From Climacteris rufus (Eukaryota > Chordata > Aves > Passeriformes > Climacteridae): 64,000 nt of DNA. Location: the NCBI GenBank assembly GCA_013398175.1, contig VZRZ01001925.1, positions 2,326,212 through 2,390,211 of the forward strand, in the 5' to 3' direction. This document shows, piece after piece, positions 12,379 to 25,300 of the stretch. The position numbers and the translations under genes were made by a program. Under the pieces are notes generated by a model. That model made no database searches and was not told the origin of the DNA. It worked only from the letters and a program-made list of their open reading frames with translations. Position 1 is the stretch's first letter. Each line of letters starts with the position of its first letter.

Positions 12379-15300
12379 TAAAATCCATAAGAAGAGTGTA
12401 GCAACACCAAATTGGCACCACCCAGTTTGTGCCTGGGAGACCTTCTGTAGAGCTGATGGAACACCACATTCCCAAGGAGGTGGGAAACATCACTGGGATG
12501 TTGCATTTATCCCACCCAGGGACATGGCTGAGATTTCCATGTGCTCCTTTCTGCTCCCAGGGACATTGGCTGTACAGACCTAAGGCAAACACAGTGCAGC
12601 AGTGACATATCTGGTACAAACCACATCTATGACTACAAGAATTTTAATGTAAATAGAAACAAACAGCAACTGAAGGAACTTTTAAAATCAAGAACTGAGA
12701 CTCCAGAGGACTCAGACTATGTTGCTTTGTTGTTTGCTTTTGTGATAAGGTTACTGTCTCTGTGTCAACGGGAATTTTATCATTGCCTTATAAATAAGAG
12801 TAAGTTCAAACAGCATTAAGATGTTCTTCTCTTTAACCCCATTTTTCTTTACTAAACAAAATACAATGAAAGGCAGTACATCATATAAAGAAAAAAAGAC
12901 AGCTTAAAGAATTGGTATTCTCCCATCATATCAGACATATAAAGGCCATGAAGACATCACCTAGATGTGCATTTAGCTAGAAATTCTAAAGTTCCTTCAA
13001 TTTTTGGCGTTTAGCACCTGGGGACCTGGTGGTTGGGCCTACTGGTGGGTTTGAACACTGAGCAGGATGGACTCAGGGGTGTCTCCAGATGGTCTCTGAT
13101 GCAGTGGTATAGAAATGAAAAATCCCTTATGAGATGCTGAGTACGTCATGTATATTTTAATCACCAGAAGATGGTCTGTGCAGTGAGCACAGCCAGAACA
13201 TCCTTTTATTTCTCTATGAGAGAGCTCCTGTGCCTTTAACTGAGTGTGACAGTTCCTTAACCACCATGCCCCTCTCCAGAGGTTCATTTTCTTCCCCTGG
13301 GACATCACTCAGAGTAATTGTCCCCAGTAATAATCAATAAATCCAAATTATCTTGAATAAAGCCAGATTTATTTAACACAGTGTAGCAAATAGAAAACCA
13401 GAAAGAAAATCCATGTAAATACGATTTAAAGAGAAGAGAGTTGTCTGAGACTATAGACTATGTGGTAAGCACTGCAGCTGGCCAAGATATTTTACAACAG
13501 TGTGCAGAGACTGGTACTTTAACCCTTTATATTAAGGAAAGGAGATTTTTGACTTGGGAACAGTGTAGGCTGCACAGAACCTCTTTTCTAAAAGACAAAA
13601 GACCCTCTCTTAAATAAAAATTTCTTAGCTCCCTACCCTATTAACCTGCCAAATAAATAAGAAATACTAGAGATGGATGCAGTTCTTAAAATGGAAAGGG
13701 TTTTTTGTTTGTTTGTTTGTTTTTTTAATAATGCCACTGTGGAACTCCTCATGGAAATACCTTAAATACTTTTTCATTTTCATCCCTCACATGGGGAGCC
13801 ATCAGAATACTCTCTGAAATCATCTAGTGGCCCTACAGCCTTTGGATTCCAATGACACTGGCATCAAATTCATGCAAAACAAATTTTTGCATCAGATTTC
13901 TTTCCCGTAACTTAGAAAATCAAATGCCATTCCCGGTTCTTTCATCAGCTGTTTTTTATTTCCGTGTTCCTTGAAGTCAAATTCTCAGAGGCTGTAATTT
14001 CAAAATGCCATTTTCCTGGGAGTGCTGGATTCCAGTACTTCTTCTCTATTTCTGTGGTGGCAGAAGCTTCTCCTAAAGCAACACTGCGAGGTTCTTTCTC
14101 CAGCTGATTAAAAGTTTACACCTACAAATTATGTCTATATTTTGTCTTTGCCTCCAACATTGATCACACATTCATGTTGGTGACAGTGAGATGGCTCTTC
14201 TCCTGGACTCCTCCTTCAGTTGCTCTTCCCCCTAAAAGTCCCTTTATTTACCTTATTATTCAATTCACTATGCAGTGAGATCCTTCATTATTCAGAAACT
14301 TATAAGGGATTTCAGTGAGAGGCTTAGTGCAGTTGTAATTTTATTCTTTGAAAGACTGGATAATTAGAGGCTGATTTTGAAACTTTTCCATGTAAGATGA
14401 TGGTACTATGATGCCATCCCTCAAGTAGCCTCTGTTGGGGTCCCAGAGATCAATTACTATATATCAGTCTTTGAAATTTCAATGGTTACTTGGTTAAAAA
14501 GAAGACTTCAAACTTTGGTTGTTTAAATGTGATTTTTTTTCTTTTTTTTTCTTTTCTTTTTTGTTGTAACTGTAGTGTTCAAGCAAGTAATTCCATGGAC
14601 TTTGGGAAAGATTTAATTTTATGTGTTCATGACTCCAAATTGAGGTCCCATGAGAATTCTGCTTTAAGGTATCAGCATACACTGCAGCCTTTCCCTTCTT
14701 CTGAAAACCTTTAGGACCTTCATAACTTTGAGAATTGTTCCTCTGCCAAATACAGTTAAAATTAGCCAACACTTTCAAAAGTTTGATGTGCTTATTATGC
14801 ACATGCCCAGAGCATGAGCAAAGCTTATTCCCTCTGAAAGCAGAAATAAAAGGAAATTTGCCCCTATAATTGAAATTGATAAAAGTATTCAACATTTTTT
14901 AACAGAGCAATTCAAGACTATTCTTATCATGTTCTTGCTTTTTTGCAAAATATTGCAGTGACCCACATCCTCATATTTGTTTATGTCACTGAATGCAAGA
15001 TTGTGATAAGTAAAAAAGTATGCAGTGGTGAAGTGTACCCCAAAATAACTGCGGATGTAGATAATTGCCCCTCTGAAAACCTTGTTTAACCAGATTATTG
15101 TGCAGTCCTCAGTGTGTGTATTTAGAATTTGTGGGCAGCTTTTAGCATGCACACAATTCTCTTCAGACACATTCCTTCTCACGCCTGACCTCCGTTTTAC
15201 ATGATTTTAAGATGTTTTCCTCTTAACGTGAAGCTATTCCCAGTGCATTTCAACAACATATTTAGCATGCCATTAATTTTTTTCCCCCTCAAATCTCATT

Positions 15301-16140
15301 CCATCTGATAGCCTGGCAGCTCTGACTATAACCAGCCTTCTCATTACCAGTCCTTTAAAAGGGAGGAAGAAGACATCTTCAGGGTTTCGTTACCTTTCTT
15401 CTTTTCCATTGTGAATTTCCTACTTCCTCAAAAAAACACGGAGATTGTTGTTCACAGTACACATCCCACTGACAGAGAGAGAAATAATAAAACCAAAATG
15501 CTCAGATTGAATCAACTGCTGTCATTGTGTTGCAGATAATTGAGCATATTTTTGGAGTCCTCCTCTATGGAGTTTTAATTTTTTTTTCCTGTTAAGTCAT
15601 CCTCTGTGCGGGTGTTTTCATTTGGGGGGTGTTTTTTTCTTTGCTGTTTCTGAAGCCCAAAGCACACCAATGTTACCAGAATTCTAACACAGCCTTTGCT
15701 GCTTTTCTGGGGCTTCACCAAGTTGTTGCAAGGGAGGTCTGGTCTCACCTCTACACCCATATTCTGTGTTAGTATCAACAGTCGGTGCAACACTTGTTAA
15801 ATAATTGTTTCTTGTGTTCCTTCCCCAAGACGAGGTGCAGTTTGGCTTGTTGGATCCCTTTCTGTCTTGTCACAGAATGGCCCTTGGATGTGGAGTGAGG
15901 AATGTAGTCTGATCATACTTGGTACAGGAGAGGCTGATTCATTAAAATCAAACTTGTCTGACTGCAACGGTGAATTTCAGTTTAAATTTTAAAATTTTAG
16001 GTGCTTGTCAAGGATTTGTTTTAATTGCCAAAACCTTCTTTCTCTCTGAATTTTTAAATGAAAATATTCTGAATATTGTTCTAAAGTGACTCTTTGCATT
16101 TTCAAAATTGCCTTTCATTTTCAGTAGAAGATTTTACATG
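12379..16140. other. Anonymous non-coding sequence with T-rich tracts
   Basis: No gene seen. Low-complexity tracts are a (GTTT)n-like run at 13701-13726 and a pyrimidine tract of T runs split by single C at 14533-14562. The 133-codon minus frame at 14494-14895 reads through that tract and owes its Lys-rich end to it. Confidence 0.6.
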
Positions 16141-16147
16141 TTCACTG

Positions 16148-16185
16148 GCCAGATCCTGCATTAGGGCAGACTTCTGTTTGTAAAA
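16148..16185. repeat. Possible end of the ancient MITE-like repeat
   Basis: The string ggccagatcctgcattaggg resembles the terminal GGCCAGATCCT of the palindromic amniote repeat seen at 9262 and 36702. Only the end is recognisable; the internal palindrome is missing or eroded. Confidence 0.25.
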
Positions 16186-17575
16186 GTACTTGAAGTGAGT
16201 TGTTTTTATATTGTTGTCCTAGTTTTGGATAGGAAAATATTTCAAAGTACAAAATCTGATGGCATGGAAAACACTTTCCTTCCACTTCACTTTTTTGAAT
16301 AACTGCCTCTGTTGAAATACTATTCTGCTTCTTTTACTTTTTCCTAGTGCTCATCAATAATTCATTGCATTATTAGGAAATGGATAAAGCTGGAATAAAT
16401 CATTTAATGTAGTATTTTCCAAATTCATATCAATGTGAGTTTGAGTGTATGGGATACAGGAGGTGATTACCATTTTCAGCAAGTAAAAGAAGCAGATGAA
16501 CTGTACAAAATACTCAGCAAGTGCCATATGTTTGGCAATGCAACCTTCTGGCTCCCTGGACGTGGCACAACCCAGATCACTAAAAACTATGAACATAAAG
16601 ACCCAAGCACTGTCTGATGTGGCATTGCATGATCAGGCTGTGAATTGCTAAAGGATTTAAGGACTGTCCAGGACTGATAGTTGCATTTTTCCTGAAATTT
16701 TAAGTGCAGCTTCTGATGTTGTACATCATCATGTAAAGCAAGAGGGTTTCTGCCCCTCACACCTTTCAGCTCACACATATGGAGCAGATTTTTTAATAGA
16801 GCTCCTGTCTGCATCCCCAGTGTAGAGCTACACCTTTGTAAGTCCCATAGTCAGCAATGTTAATCAGCTGAATGAAATTGTGCACGTGCTGAAATGCTTT
16901 GCTGACGGGGAAATGCAGGCTGCAGCAGCTTACAACCTGCAGAGACCTAAACTGGGACCTGAACATGAAAACCACTACAATATCCTTTCTCCCAGTTAAC
17001 TTCTCCACCTCTCAGCCTGCGTGAAGAAAGGCTGCAAAGCCTCCCAAACAGGCAGACTCTGCCCAGAAAGCTGATCAGACCTCAGCCAGTGCTCACAGAT
17101 GTCACCAGGAGCAGGGAGCAGCACGTGGTACCTTCCTGGTCATTTGGGAATTGCAGAAGGAGCTAAGCTGAGACTGGCTACTGAACTGGAGGTCAAGTTT
17201 AATTGCTCTAAAGTAGTGCCATGGGAAGGAGGGGTTTAGGTACTTTCTCCAATGGAGCTTTCAGAAAAGCAGCCTCTGACTCAGCTTATTTAAAACTGCC
17301 TTAGGAACATGTGGTCCACAGGGCAGAGGTCCCCACTTTAAAACACTTTGGCCGTGGATGTCCATTCCTGCTTGATTTATAGGAATGTGGAATAGGTAGT
17401 TGTGTGACAAACCAAAATGTATTCATTCCATGCTCTTTTCCCAGTTCATAAGCCATGCTAATGGTATTAATAAGGATTAATGTAGGCTTGAAAGAATTAG
17501 GAAAGCATCCTGTATGTCAGCCCTTCAGCAAAGCCATGTCTTAAGATTTATTATATTTACAAACACTCCTCAACC
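16186..17575. other. Anonymous non-coding sequence
   Basis: No gene or recognised repeat. Open frames stay below 81 codons. The sequence becomes slightly more GC-rich after 16880. Confidence 0.55.
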
Positions 17576-17595
17576 AAAAAAAAAAAAAAAAAAAA
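17576..17595. repeat. Poly-A homopolymer (20 A)
   Basis: Twenty A followed by ggaaaaaggaa. No element with a recognisable body precedes it. The sequence after it (17640-17840) is GC-richer and holds a 64-codon plus frame of no recognised family. Confidence 0.85.
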
Positions 17596-17906
17596 GGAAA
17601 AAGGAACCCAACAACGCTGCTGCAAGCTCAGAGCTGGTGGCAGATGAGTTCTTCAGCTGAAGGGAGGTGCAAGCCCCTGGAGCCAAGCAGAGGAGAGAAG
17701 AGGAGGGCAGCTGTGGGAGTAGAGGAGCTGGCAGGGCTGGCTCAGCCCCGGTGCCAGCACCGTGCTCCGACGTGTGATCCAGCTGGCAAAGGGGAGCTGC
17801 AGAAACACTGCTCTCTTGCTCAGCAGATCTGCTCTTAATTACCTGCCTGTAAATCAGGATTCATTTCATAGGTCTGTGGAGCTGGATGGTGTGCAGGCTA
17901 CAGTAC

Positions 17907-17999
17907 CTGCAAGATGAATTTCTCCGCCGTGAGTATGCACATGTCTCAGCTGCTAATGTGAACACCTTTTCCCACAAATTCTACATTTTACTTCACAGT
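17907..17999 (-). pseudogene. Decayed single C2H2 zinc-finger exon
   Basis: Read on the minus strand, 18000-17911 gives VKCRICGKRCS, then H, an in-frame TAG, and QLRHVHTHGGEIHL. This matches a classical C2H2 finger: C-x2-C followed by GK, a Leu of the helix, H-x3-H and a HxGE linker. It differs in having Cys in place of the conserved Phe, one residue too few between the second Cys and first His, and a stop codon (17955-17953). The unit is bounded by a plausible acceptor (ttttagttttag before 17999) and a donor (CAG then GTACTG, GT at 17906-17905), giving exactly 93 bases with the same phase at both ends, as one-finger exons often have. No neighbouring finger is visible. The homology is fairly firm; exon status is inference, and the parent gene is unknown. 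Confidence 0.5.
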
Positions 18000-18000
18000 C

Positions 18001-18853
18001 TAAAACTAAAATTATCTTAAGACATTAGGTTGGGTTCAAATAATGATTTGTACTGTACACAAGAGTTTTTTCAGCTGTAGAAGCAGGGCAAAGACACCAG
18101 CTCCCATCTGCAGCATGAGGCCAAATGCTGCCCTGTGGTCCCCCATGCTGAGGTGCCAAAATGGGTAGGAATTAAATAGTGTGGTCGTCTGTGTATATGA
18201 ATAATATGAATGAGAACAGATTTTTCTGAATGAAAGAAAAAACAACCCCCAAAGCCGACAAAAAAATATTTTAAAAGGCCCTTGATGAGGGTCAGTTCTA
18301 GACATTGAAAGTCCCTGGCAAAAATGGCTTAGATAAGACAAGTCAGAGGTGCTGATCCTAGTTGAAAACTCGAGTGCTGAGTGCTTTGAGCACCTTGGGT
18401 TGTTTTACATTGTTTTTCAGCATTGTAGGATGGTGTATTTTATTTCAGAAGGGCTGAATGTCAAGGCCCTGTTTTGGTGACTTTAGAAATGTATTTAGAT
18501 CAGAAAATTACTTTCTTCTCCATTACTTTCTGAACACTCTTAAAAGTAACACATTAAACTTTTGACTCCAGAGTTTATCCAACTTTAGGCCACTCTATCC
18601 CTCCAGCAGCAGCCCTTTGGCTTACATAAAGGATGAGTGACTGGCTGTCTATCACAGAAAAATGAGTCTTTTCCATCACTGTCCTCATTTCTAATTTACA
18701 TCCACTGGCACTTCCAGTTATATTCCTAATTTTTGTCTCCTGAGAGGGAAACTTTTCATGCATACATTGTTAAGTAGAATCACCAGGAATTTCCAGAATA
18801 TGGAGGGAAAGAGAAGAAGAAAGAAAAAAGCAACCTTCTTTTTAAAAAAAGTC
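18001..18853. other. Anonymous non-coding sequence
   Basis: This is upstream of the zinc-finger remnant on the minus strand. I looked for further fingers (TGTGGGAAA-type codons and HTGE linkers) and saw none. The 101-codon minus frame at 18036-18341 shows no domain. Confidence 0.55.
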
Positions 18854-18919
18854 TTTTTTTTTTTNNNNNNNNNNNNNNNNNNNNNNNNNNNNNNNNNNNN
18901 TTTTTTTTTTTTTTTTTTT
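18854..18919. other. Assembly gap inside a poly-T run
   Basis: Eleven T (18854-18864), then 36 N (18865-18900), then 19 T (18901-18919). As with the gap at 4655, both edges are the same homopolymer. The A-rich purine stretch just before it (18805-18850) is low complexity. The 83-codon frame across the gap is an artefact. Confidence 0.9.
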
Positions 18920-20857
18920 GTACTCCAGCCAGATGGAATTAGGGCAATTGTTCACTTGCAAGTACTATGGAGATTAATGAGGTCCAGAGGCAGAGCCATG
19001 AGAAAATAGAAATGTGAAAAAGTGAAGTTTCCAAAAATACAGCCTCCACAATACCATAGGGATGGATCAGATTGAATGTTTCATCTCATAGCCTGACTGG
19101 GCAGGCTGCCTCATGTTCTTAGCTTATTAAAAAACTGAACCCTTTTTTCAGCCTCTCAGGCCAAGCCTGGTGCAAACAGAGCTGATGCTCACGACTCGCA
19201 TGTCTGTACCCAACGAGTCACGGCCCTCACTCAGACAAATGTTTAAGAACACATTTAAACTCATCTAAAGGTTTTAGACTGCTCTATTTGCATTTCTTTG
19301 GTGAGCTCACTTTGAATTGTGTGTTGTTTCCCCTGGACTATGAGAGCGGCAGGGAGCACTGGGAGGCCGCTGTGATTAAACTGGGGGGTCAGATCTAGAT
19401 CTGGTCTTCCCGACTCGGGAAGGCTCACTGAGGTACCCTGTGAACCCAAGAGAACACACAGAGACTCAATTCCTCCTCCTCCAAACACAGGCTTGCTTGT
19501 TTGATGCTTGCAACTGATTGGAATGTCTGAAACTCCAAAGGATCAAGTCCTTCTCATCCTCTTCACCAAGGTCAAAAGCATTATACCTTGCAAATGCCAG
19601 GATTTCACCCTCAAACGTTATTCCTGCCTGTGTTGGGAAGCTTTCCAAGGCAGGGAGAGAGGCTAAAATCTGTCCTGCAAAGGGCTTGTGCCACACTCTT
19701 GCTTGCAAAGTGATTTCAAAGAAGCAGAGATGATGTGCAAAAAAACACAGCAGTGACACACCTGCTCATGATCTATCCAGAAAGGCCTTTAAGCTGTGCA
19801 CTTGCACACACAAAACAGCAGTGAGGTGAAATGTTTGGAAACAATTGCTGCCCACTTGAATTTGCCAGATACTCAAGGGTCTGTTATGTCAAGCCATTGG
19901 CACAAGAATATCTGCAAATGTGTCACCCAGGTTGTGGGTCCAGCTTTCCTACACACCCATGGTCAAGAGCATCTTAGTCTTAAATTTGTGAGTGGAGAAG
20001 GAACAGGGAGAGGGACTTAGAAAATAATATATTTATTTCATGCCTTGTTTTTTTCAGGTGTCTTTTTAAACAGTTCATATTCTGATAGTAAATCCAAGAC
20101 AGGCCTTATTAGAGCAGGAAATACTGTTTAAAAGTGTTGCTTTAAACCATTAGATGTGGTCTGAAACTTGCTGTGTTAACAAAGTGTGGAGAAGAAAACT
20201 CATGAGGCAGCTACTAAAAAATTTCAATACTCAATACATGGGACAGTTAAATTTAAAGCATCTTAAATGACTCTTGTGTTTTACCTGCTGTTGCTGCCAC
20301 ACACAGATCTTGTCACTTTAAATCTTCATTTGGCAATTTTCTGTTCCATAACTGTAGGGTATATACTTGGATCCACAGAAGTATAATATTCTGACAGCTG
20401 TTTCCTTTGCTAGCAGTTTATTTAAGCACATTATTTGGTGCAATTTAGACCTCATTCAGAACTACTTCAAAAACTTAAAAAGCCTCATTTCTCCCCCTGC
20501 TTGTCTGTCTGTCTGATACCACTCCAGTCGTCAGAGCTTCCAGTTCACAGTATCATTTCAGCCATAGTTAATCAAACTCAAAGAGGAAAGGCATATGCTT
20601 TCAGGCTAGATTTAACCTTTCTATGGGTGCCAGAAAATCTTTGTATATAGAAAGAAATAAGAAGAAAATGCTTCTTTTGAGAATATCAGGAGGGTATTGC
20701 TCCCACTTATAAGGGCTGCTCCAGAACTTGGATTATATGAAGCAAATTAGCTGTTTTGAATGAAATATGATTTGGGTTTCAGATCCTATAGGAAATTCTT
20801 GTTCTTTGTGCACTAGCCCCTGGAGCTCAGACAAATTCTCAGACCTGCAGATATCCT
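18920..20857. other. Anonymous non-coding sequence
   Basis: No gene seen. Two opposed open frames at 19466-19759 (minus) and 19518-19733 (plus) are overlapping shadows without recognisable products. Confidence 0.55.
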
Positions 20858-20912
20858 TGGTACTTAACTCCTGCTGAAATTAGTGGGAATTCATTTCCTC
20901 AGCACAGAGGAT
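20858..20912. repeat. Ancient amniote dispersed repeat fragment
   Basis: The string tacttaactcctgctgaaat followed by tagtgggaattcatt is a degraded version of the CTTAACTCCCATTGA/TCAATGGGAGTTA palindrome common in reptile and bird genomes. Short and eroded, so only a weak assignment. Confidence 0.35.
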
Positions 20913-22240
20913 AAAGAGGGTTTTTTGGAGTGAAGTGGTTGTACAGGAACAGATGGAAGGAGAGGGGTTATCTACAAGGCATTGAAGAGGTTTGTGTGAT
21001 AGGAGAGGTGGCAGAGGTGTCCCTGGCCTTGCTGTGTTTTCTGCCCAAGGACTGGAGGGAGCAGGGTGCCTGGTCTGGCTCCTGAGATGACACAGCTCCC
21101 AGGAGTGGGCAAGGCACAGCTGGTTTCAGGTGGATGCAATACGTAGACTGAACAAAGGCCCAACTCAGTCTGGACTCATGCCCAAGGTTTCCTGAGGCCT
21201 GAGTAACCATTCTGTCTTGTTTGCTGTTTGAGCCTCTCTGCTGTCCTAGGAGCTTTTGGAATAATGGCAACAGAATAATTTTGCAAACCATGCTAAAGGA
21301 GTGCCATGCCATATTTCCAACCCACCACCACCCCAAAGATCTAAATGAGACAGAGAAGTCCAGGTCTGTTCCTTGAAATCCAAGTTTCCAACCTGTTCCT
21401 GCCCTCTGACAGAAGGCAGAAGCTCTACATTGTCGTGCATCCCTCCTGCAGCCTCCAGCCCCTCTGGCTGCGCCCCTGCACCTCCTCCTGCCCCAACCTG
21501 CGTGTGCCTCAGGAGGGGCTGACATCAGGCTTACTAATGTGGCTCCACAGCCAGAGATATCAATCTCCCAGAAGTAATTAAATTAACCAGATTTACGCAG
21601 GCATTCACCGCATGCTTTGGGTTTTCCAGAGGGCTGCCAAGGCGTGGGGCTGAGCTGTGCTGGGAGGGGTGGGAAGGCGGATGGGAAGCTGGAGGTGTTC
21701 ACGGTGAACACAGCATGGAGGAGATGTCTCTGTCCACTGCCTCAAAGCTGGGTTTGCCTCTTCCTGGCAGCTGACAAAGGGCTGTGGCGTTTTGGGAGAA
21801 GCCCTGTCCCACTGCAGATCTCTGACTGGCGAACAGGTCCTTCCAGGTTGTGTCTGCTCCTACCCTCCCTGTGCTATCCGGCTGCATCTGATGTGGGAAC
21901 TCTTCCTCAGTTATAAACCAATTTGTAGCGGGCAGCAGAGAGCTTGGTGGTTAGAGGAGGAAGGGCAGGGAGGCACCCCTGCTTCCACCAGGCGTTTCAG
22001 CCGGTCCCCACAGCTCAGCCCAGCAGATTCAACCTGCCAATCTGTTGCTAATATCTGAATTAGCTCATTTTAAAGATAGTTTAAGTAGATCTAATCTACA
22101 GTTCAGTCACAGTAGACAGTGTGCACACAGTCATTTATTCAGTGCCACATCTTTCTCTTCTTAGTAATTTAACCAGACCCGTTCACCATGAGGACACTAA
22201 TTGCCTGGATGAGGTGTGTGAGATTTAGCCAATGCTTGAA
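20913..22240. other. Non-coding, locally GC-richer sequence
   Basis: The longest open frame of the window (185 codons, 20968-21525 minus) lies here. Its N-terminal Arg/Ala/Gly-rich part simply reflects GC-rich antisense sequence at 21440-21520; no domain or splice context supports it. Other frames overlap it on the plus strand. I see no repeat. Confidence 0.5.
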
Positions 22241-22372
22241 GTATTTGGGCAAGCCGTGTTAAAAGCCCGATGACTCAGTTTATCCATCTGTGTAATGGGG
22301 CATTCCCTTTGTCTCAGCGCTGTTGAAAGGCATAATGAGATCTCGCAGAGATGATGGGCTGCAGGTATTCAG
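22241..22372 (+). mobile_element. MIR-like SINE fragment
   Basis: The segment with ttgggcaagccgtgtt, actcagtttatccatctgtg, taatggggcattc, tgttgaaaggcataatgaga matches the 3' two thirds of MIR (ttgggcaagt, cctcagtttcctcatctgta, aaatgggga, gttgtgaggattaaatgaga) in order and spacing. One of the clearest MIR copies in the window. The 5' tRNA-related part is not recognisable. Confidence 0.75.
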
Positions 22373-25300
22373 CGTCTCCCAGGGCTTGGTCATTAGGTCT
22401 TGATGAAGCCAGCTTTGCTCATGAAAGCAGAAACAGAGACTTCCAAGAGTCCAGCAGGACTGCTCGGATGAGGAAGTGCTGGAGAATTTGCTTTGTGAAG
22501 TGCTTTGATGCTCTTTGGAGAGCAGCAACTAAAACATGAAAATTCTTGCCCTTGCCAATTTTAATGAAATGTGACCAAGTTTGTTTTAGTGGGGTTTACT
22601 TCAAAATGTCCTATTGTGTCTGAAGAAAGCCAAGTGGCTTTGTCAGCTTTGCTTGTGAGGTAACAAAAGCATTACACTTGAAATGGAGCTGTAAAGGAGC
22701 TGTCTTTTAATTTAGTGGCATTTGGTATCATTCAATACATGTTTTGCCAGATTAACAGCGGCTAGTGTTTGTCTCAGAATTTACCATGCAGATTTCTTCA
22801 ATCTTGGGGGGGAAAAAAAGACAGTGACGAATAAAGTTCAGGAAAATTGAAGCAAAAAGTGCCCTTACAAGTCTCTGTTTTCACCATTGTACAAATGCAG
22901 AGCAAGTAAATAGTGGATGCTTGCCCTGGATAGGTGAGTTGCTGCTCTCAGTTCTCCCAGGAGCAGGGGCAACTCTGGTGTAACTCTGCGCCTGTGTTTC
23001 TTCTGTCTGTTTCTATTTTGCTTGTTTTTATCACAAGAATTACAGTGAAGGTCTGCTTTCTCTTGCTCATTTTACACAGTGTTCCATAATTCCTGGCCCA
23101 GTTAACCCTGGCCTTGTTAGGAAATGCTTCTACTACTGCAGCACTGATTTTCACCATGGAGTTGGAAAATCTATTGGCTTCAAATGGCTGGAGGGTGCTG
23201 TCAAACAAGTGGGGACCAGCTTGGTCCCTCGGTCAGAAAGTTTGGGATCACTTACTACCTTTGCTTTTAGTATCCTTATGGGATAACATTTCTACCCTTT
23301 TAAATGACAGGTGTGAGACAAGGGCAGTTTTCACAGGGAAAAAGAATACAACACTATCCTGGCACAGCTACTGAACAACACAACTTCCTAAAGGATAAGC
23401 AAAACACATCTTCTGGCATCTTTGTTCATTCACCCAGTTCCCCACCTGGCAGTAGATGTGTTCACTTTGCAAATGTCACTTTGTCTTGACACTTTGTCCT
23501 TTGCTGTCTACTAAATTTTATGAAATGACAGTCATTGTGAACTAAAGTTCCAAAGTCCTGAGGGCTAGTTTCATTCTCACATGAGATTCTACCTAGTCTT
23601 TCCTGAATATTTTAATTCAGCTCTATATTTTGAATAACTCAGCACTGCTTGACTTGCAAAATCTCATGTTTTATACTAGGAAGGGGAAGAAAACAAGAAG
23701 CACTTTACATTGTTCCCATTGAAATAGTAACTGTGATGGGAAAGTTCAGTATTTCAGCATCCAAAAGAGTACAGCATAACCTGGCCCCACTTGTTGGATT
23801 ATCCCTTACCCTATTTTGTGTCCACATACTGTGACAGCAAATAAGCAGGCATATCTGGCTTTCTTTCACCATTAGCCTCTCCATTTCTTATGACTCCCAA
23901 TCTATTTGGTCCAGGTGTACCAGCAGGTTACCCTGCAGTGACTTAATGAAAAATTAGCCCCTTCTTCACTTAAGCTGTCTCTGTGTCCCCTGTGCTTCTG
24001 CAGTTGATGGAACACAGCTCAGGATCTGTTGCAAATTGTTTATTTTATATTGCTCTATCAGGCACCATTTTGTATGGCCAGGATTAATCTGCTGCCCAGG
24101 CAGAGCACTGGAGAGGAAAACAAATACTCAGCTTTTGAATAGAAAGGTGACTGGGAGAGAGATTGTGCGAGTTCACTGAGCATTACTGCTAGTAAACATT
24201 TGTGCTGTTTTGCAGGATTGTGCAGATAACCCGAATGAAGTGACTCTCTCAGAATGATGGGAGAGAATATTCAAGATATTTCTATATCTCTCGGACTCAG
24301 GATGTTGTACCTCAACCACCAATACATCTTCGGGGATTTCCCTTTCTGACCATAATATCAAAGTAAAAAAACAGATCAGAAAAATGCCTGGTTTAAAATG
24401 AGATCTATTTTGTGGGTTGAGAGAAAACCACTGAAAAATCCCAGATCATTCTGCCAAGCCTATGAATTACAAATAACAGACATGCTGGCTCAAGTAAATC
24501 CTTAGTTGCCAAATGCTCACCGTTATCTTCTTTGCAATGTTCCTTGCAGGTGTCAAGCTGCTGTGAGCTTAGCAGACACCACAGATTTCCTTGGACAGGC
24601 TAATACCTTTCCTGAGAGACATCTGTAGTCAAGACACAGCTGGAAACAAATGTGTCCTGTGTGTTCTCTGTCATAACTCATCATTCCAGGGAGGCTCATG
24701 GAAGGACTCTGTGCTGTGACTATTTTCTTGTTTAAGGAAGGAGGAAGCACCATCCAGTGCTGAGGTCTTTCAGCATCTCCAAGGCCTGGCCTGTGGCATG
24801 CAGGAGTTTGAGGGGTATTTTCCCTCTTCATCTGGAAGGTAGAGTCTCTTCTTCTCCCAAGATGCCTGTTGGCTGTGCCCTGGTGCTGAAGGGGCTTTGT
24901 TCCTCGTTTCAGAAGGACCATGGTTAGACCTCTGCTCTGTCTGCTGCAATATGTGGCTGCCACAAGAATCAGGCTTTGTTAACTCCTGTTAGATTGAGAA
25001 GAATGGTTATGGAAACTTGGCATTCTGTGGGTAAGGAGCCACTTTCAGCAGTACCTCGTTACATTTGTGTCTGAGGGTCTTTCATGATCACACATTCCAC
25101 AAATGGCTGATCTGGCTGCTGGTTGCTGTGCCTCTTTTCTCCCAGTCTGGGCTTCCTTTGCGCAAGCTCTCTGCTCAGGGATATGCTGATGGACAGTTAC
25201 CCCCTCTGTTCTGCTGCATTGCATTCTCCTGCAGGGACTGCTGATGCAGCAACTTCAGAGTGGGACCCTCTGCAAGAAGAAATCTTGCACTGAAAAATCC

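Noticed and set aside
14494..14895. 133-codon Lys-rich open frame on the minus strand
   Set aside because: Its Lys-rich end is the T-rich tract at 14533-14562 read backwards; no domain elsewhere.
20968..21525. 185-codon open frame on the minus strand, longest in the window
   Set aside because: No recognisable domain; the Arg/Ala/Gly-rich start reflects local GC content, and overlapping frames run on the opposite strand. Length is within chance for 64 kb.
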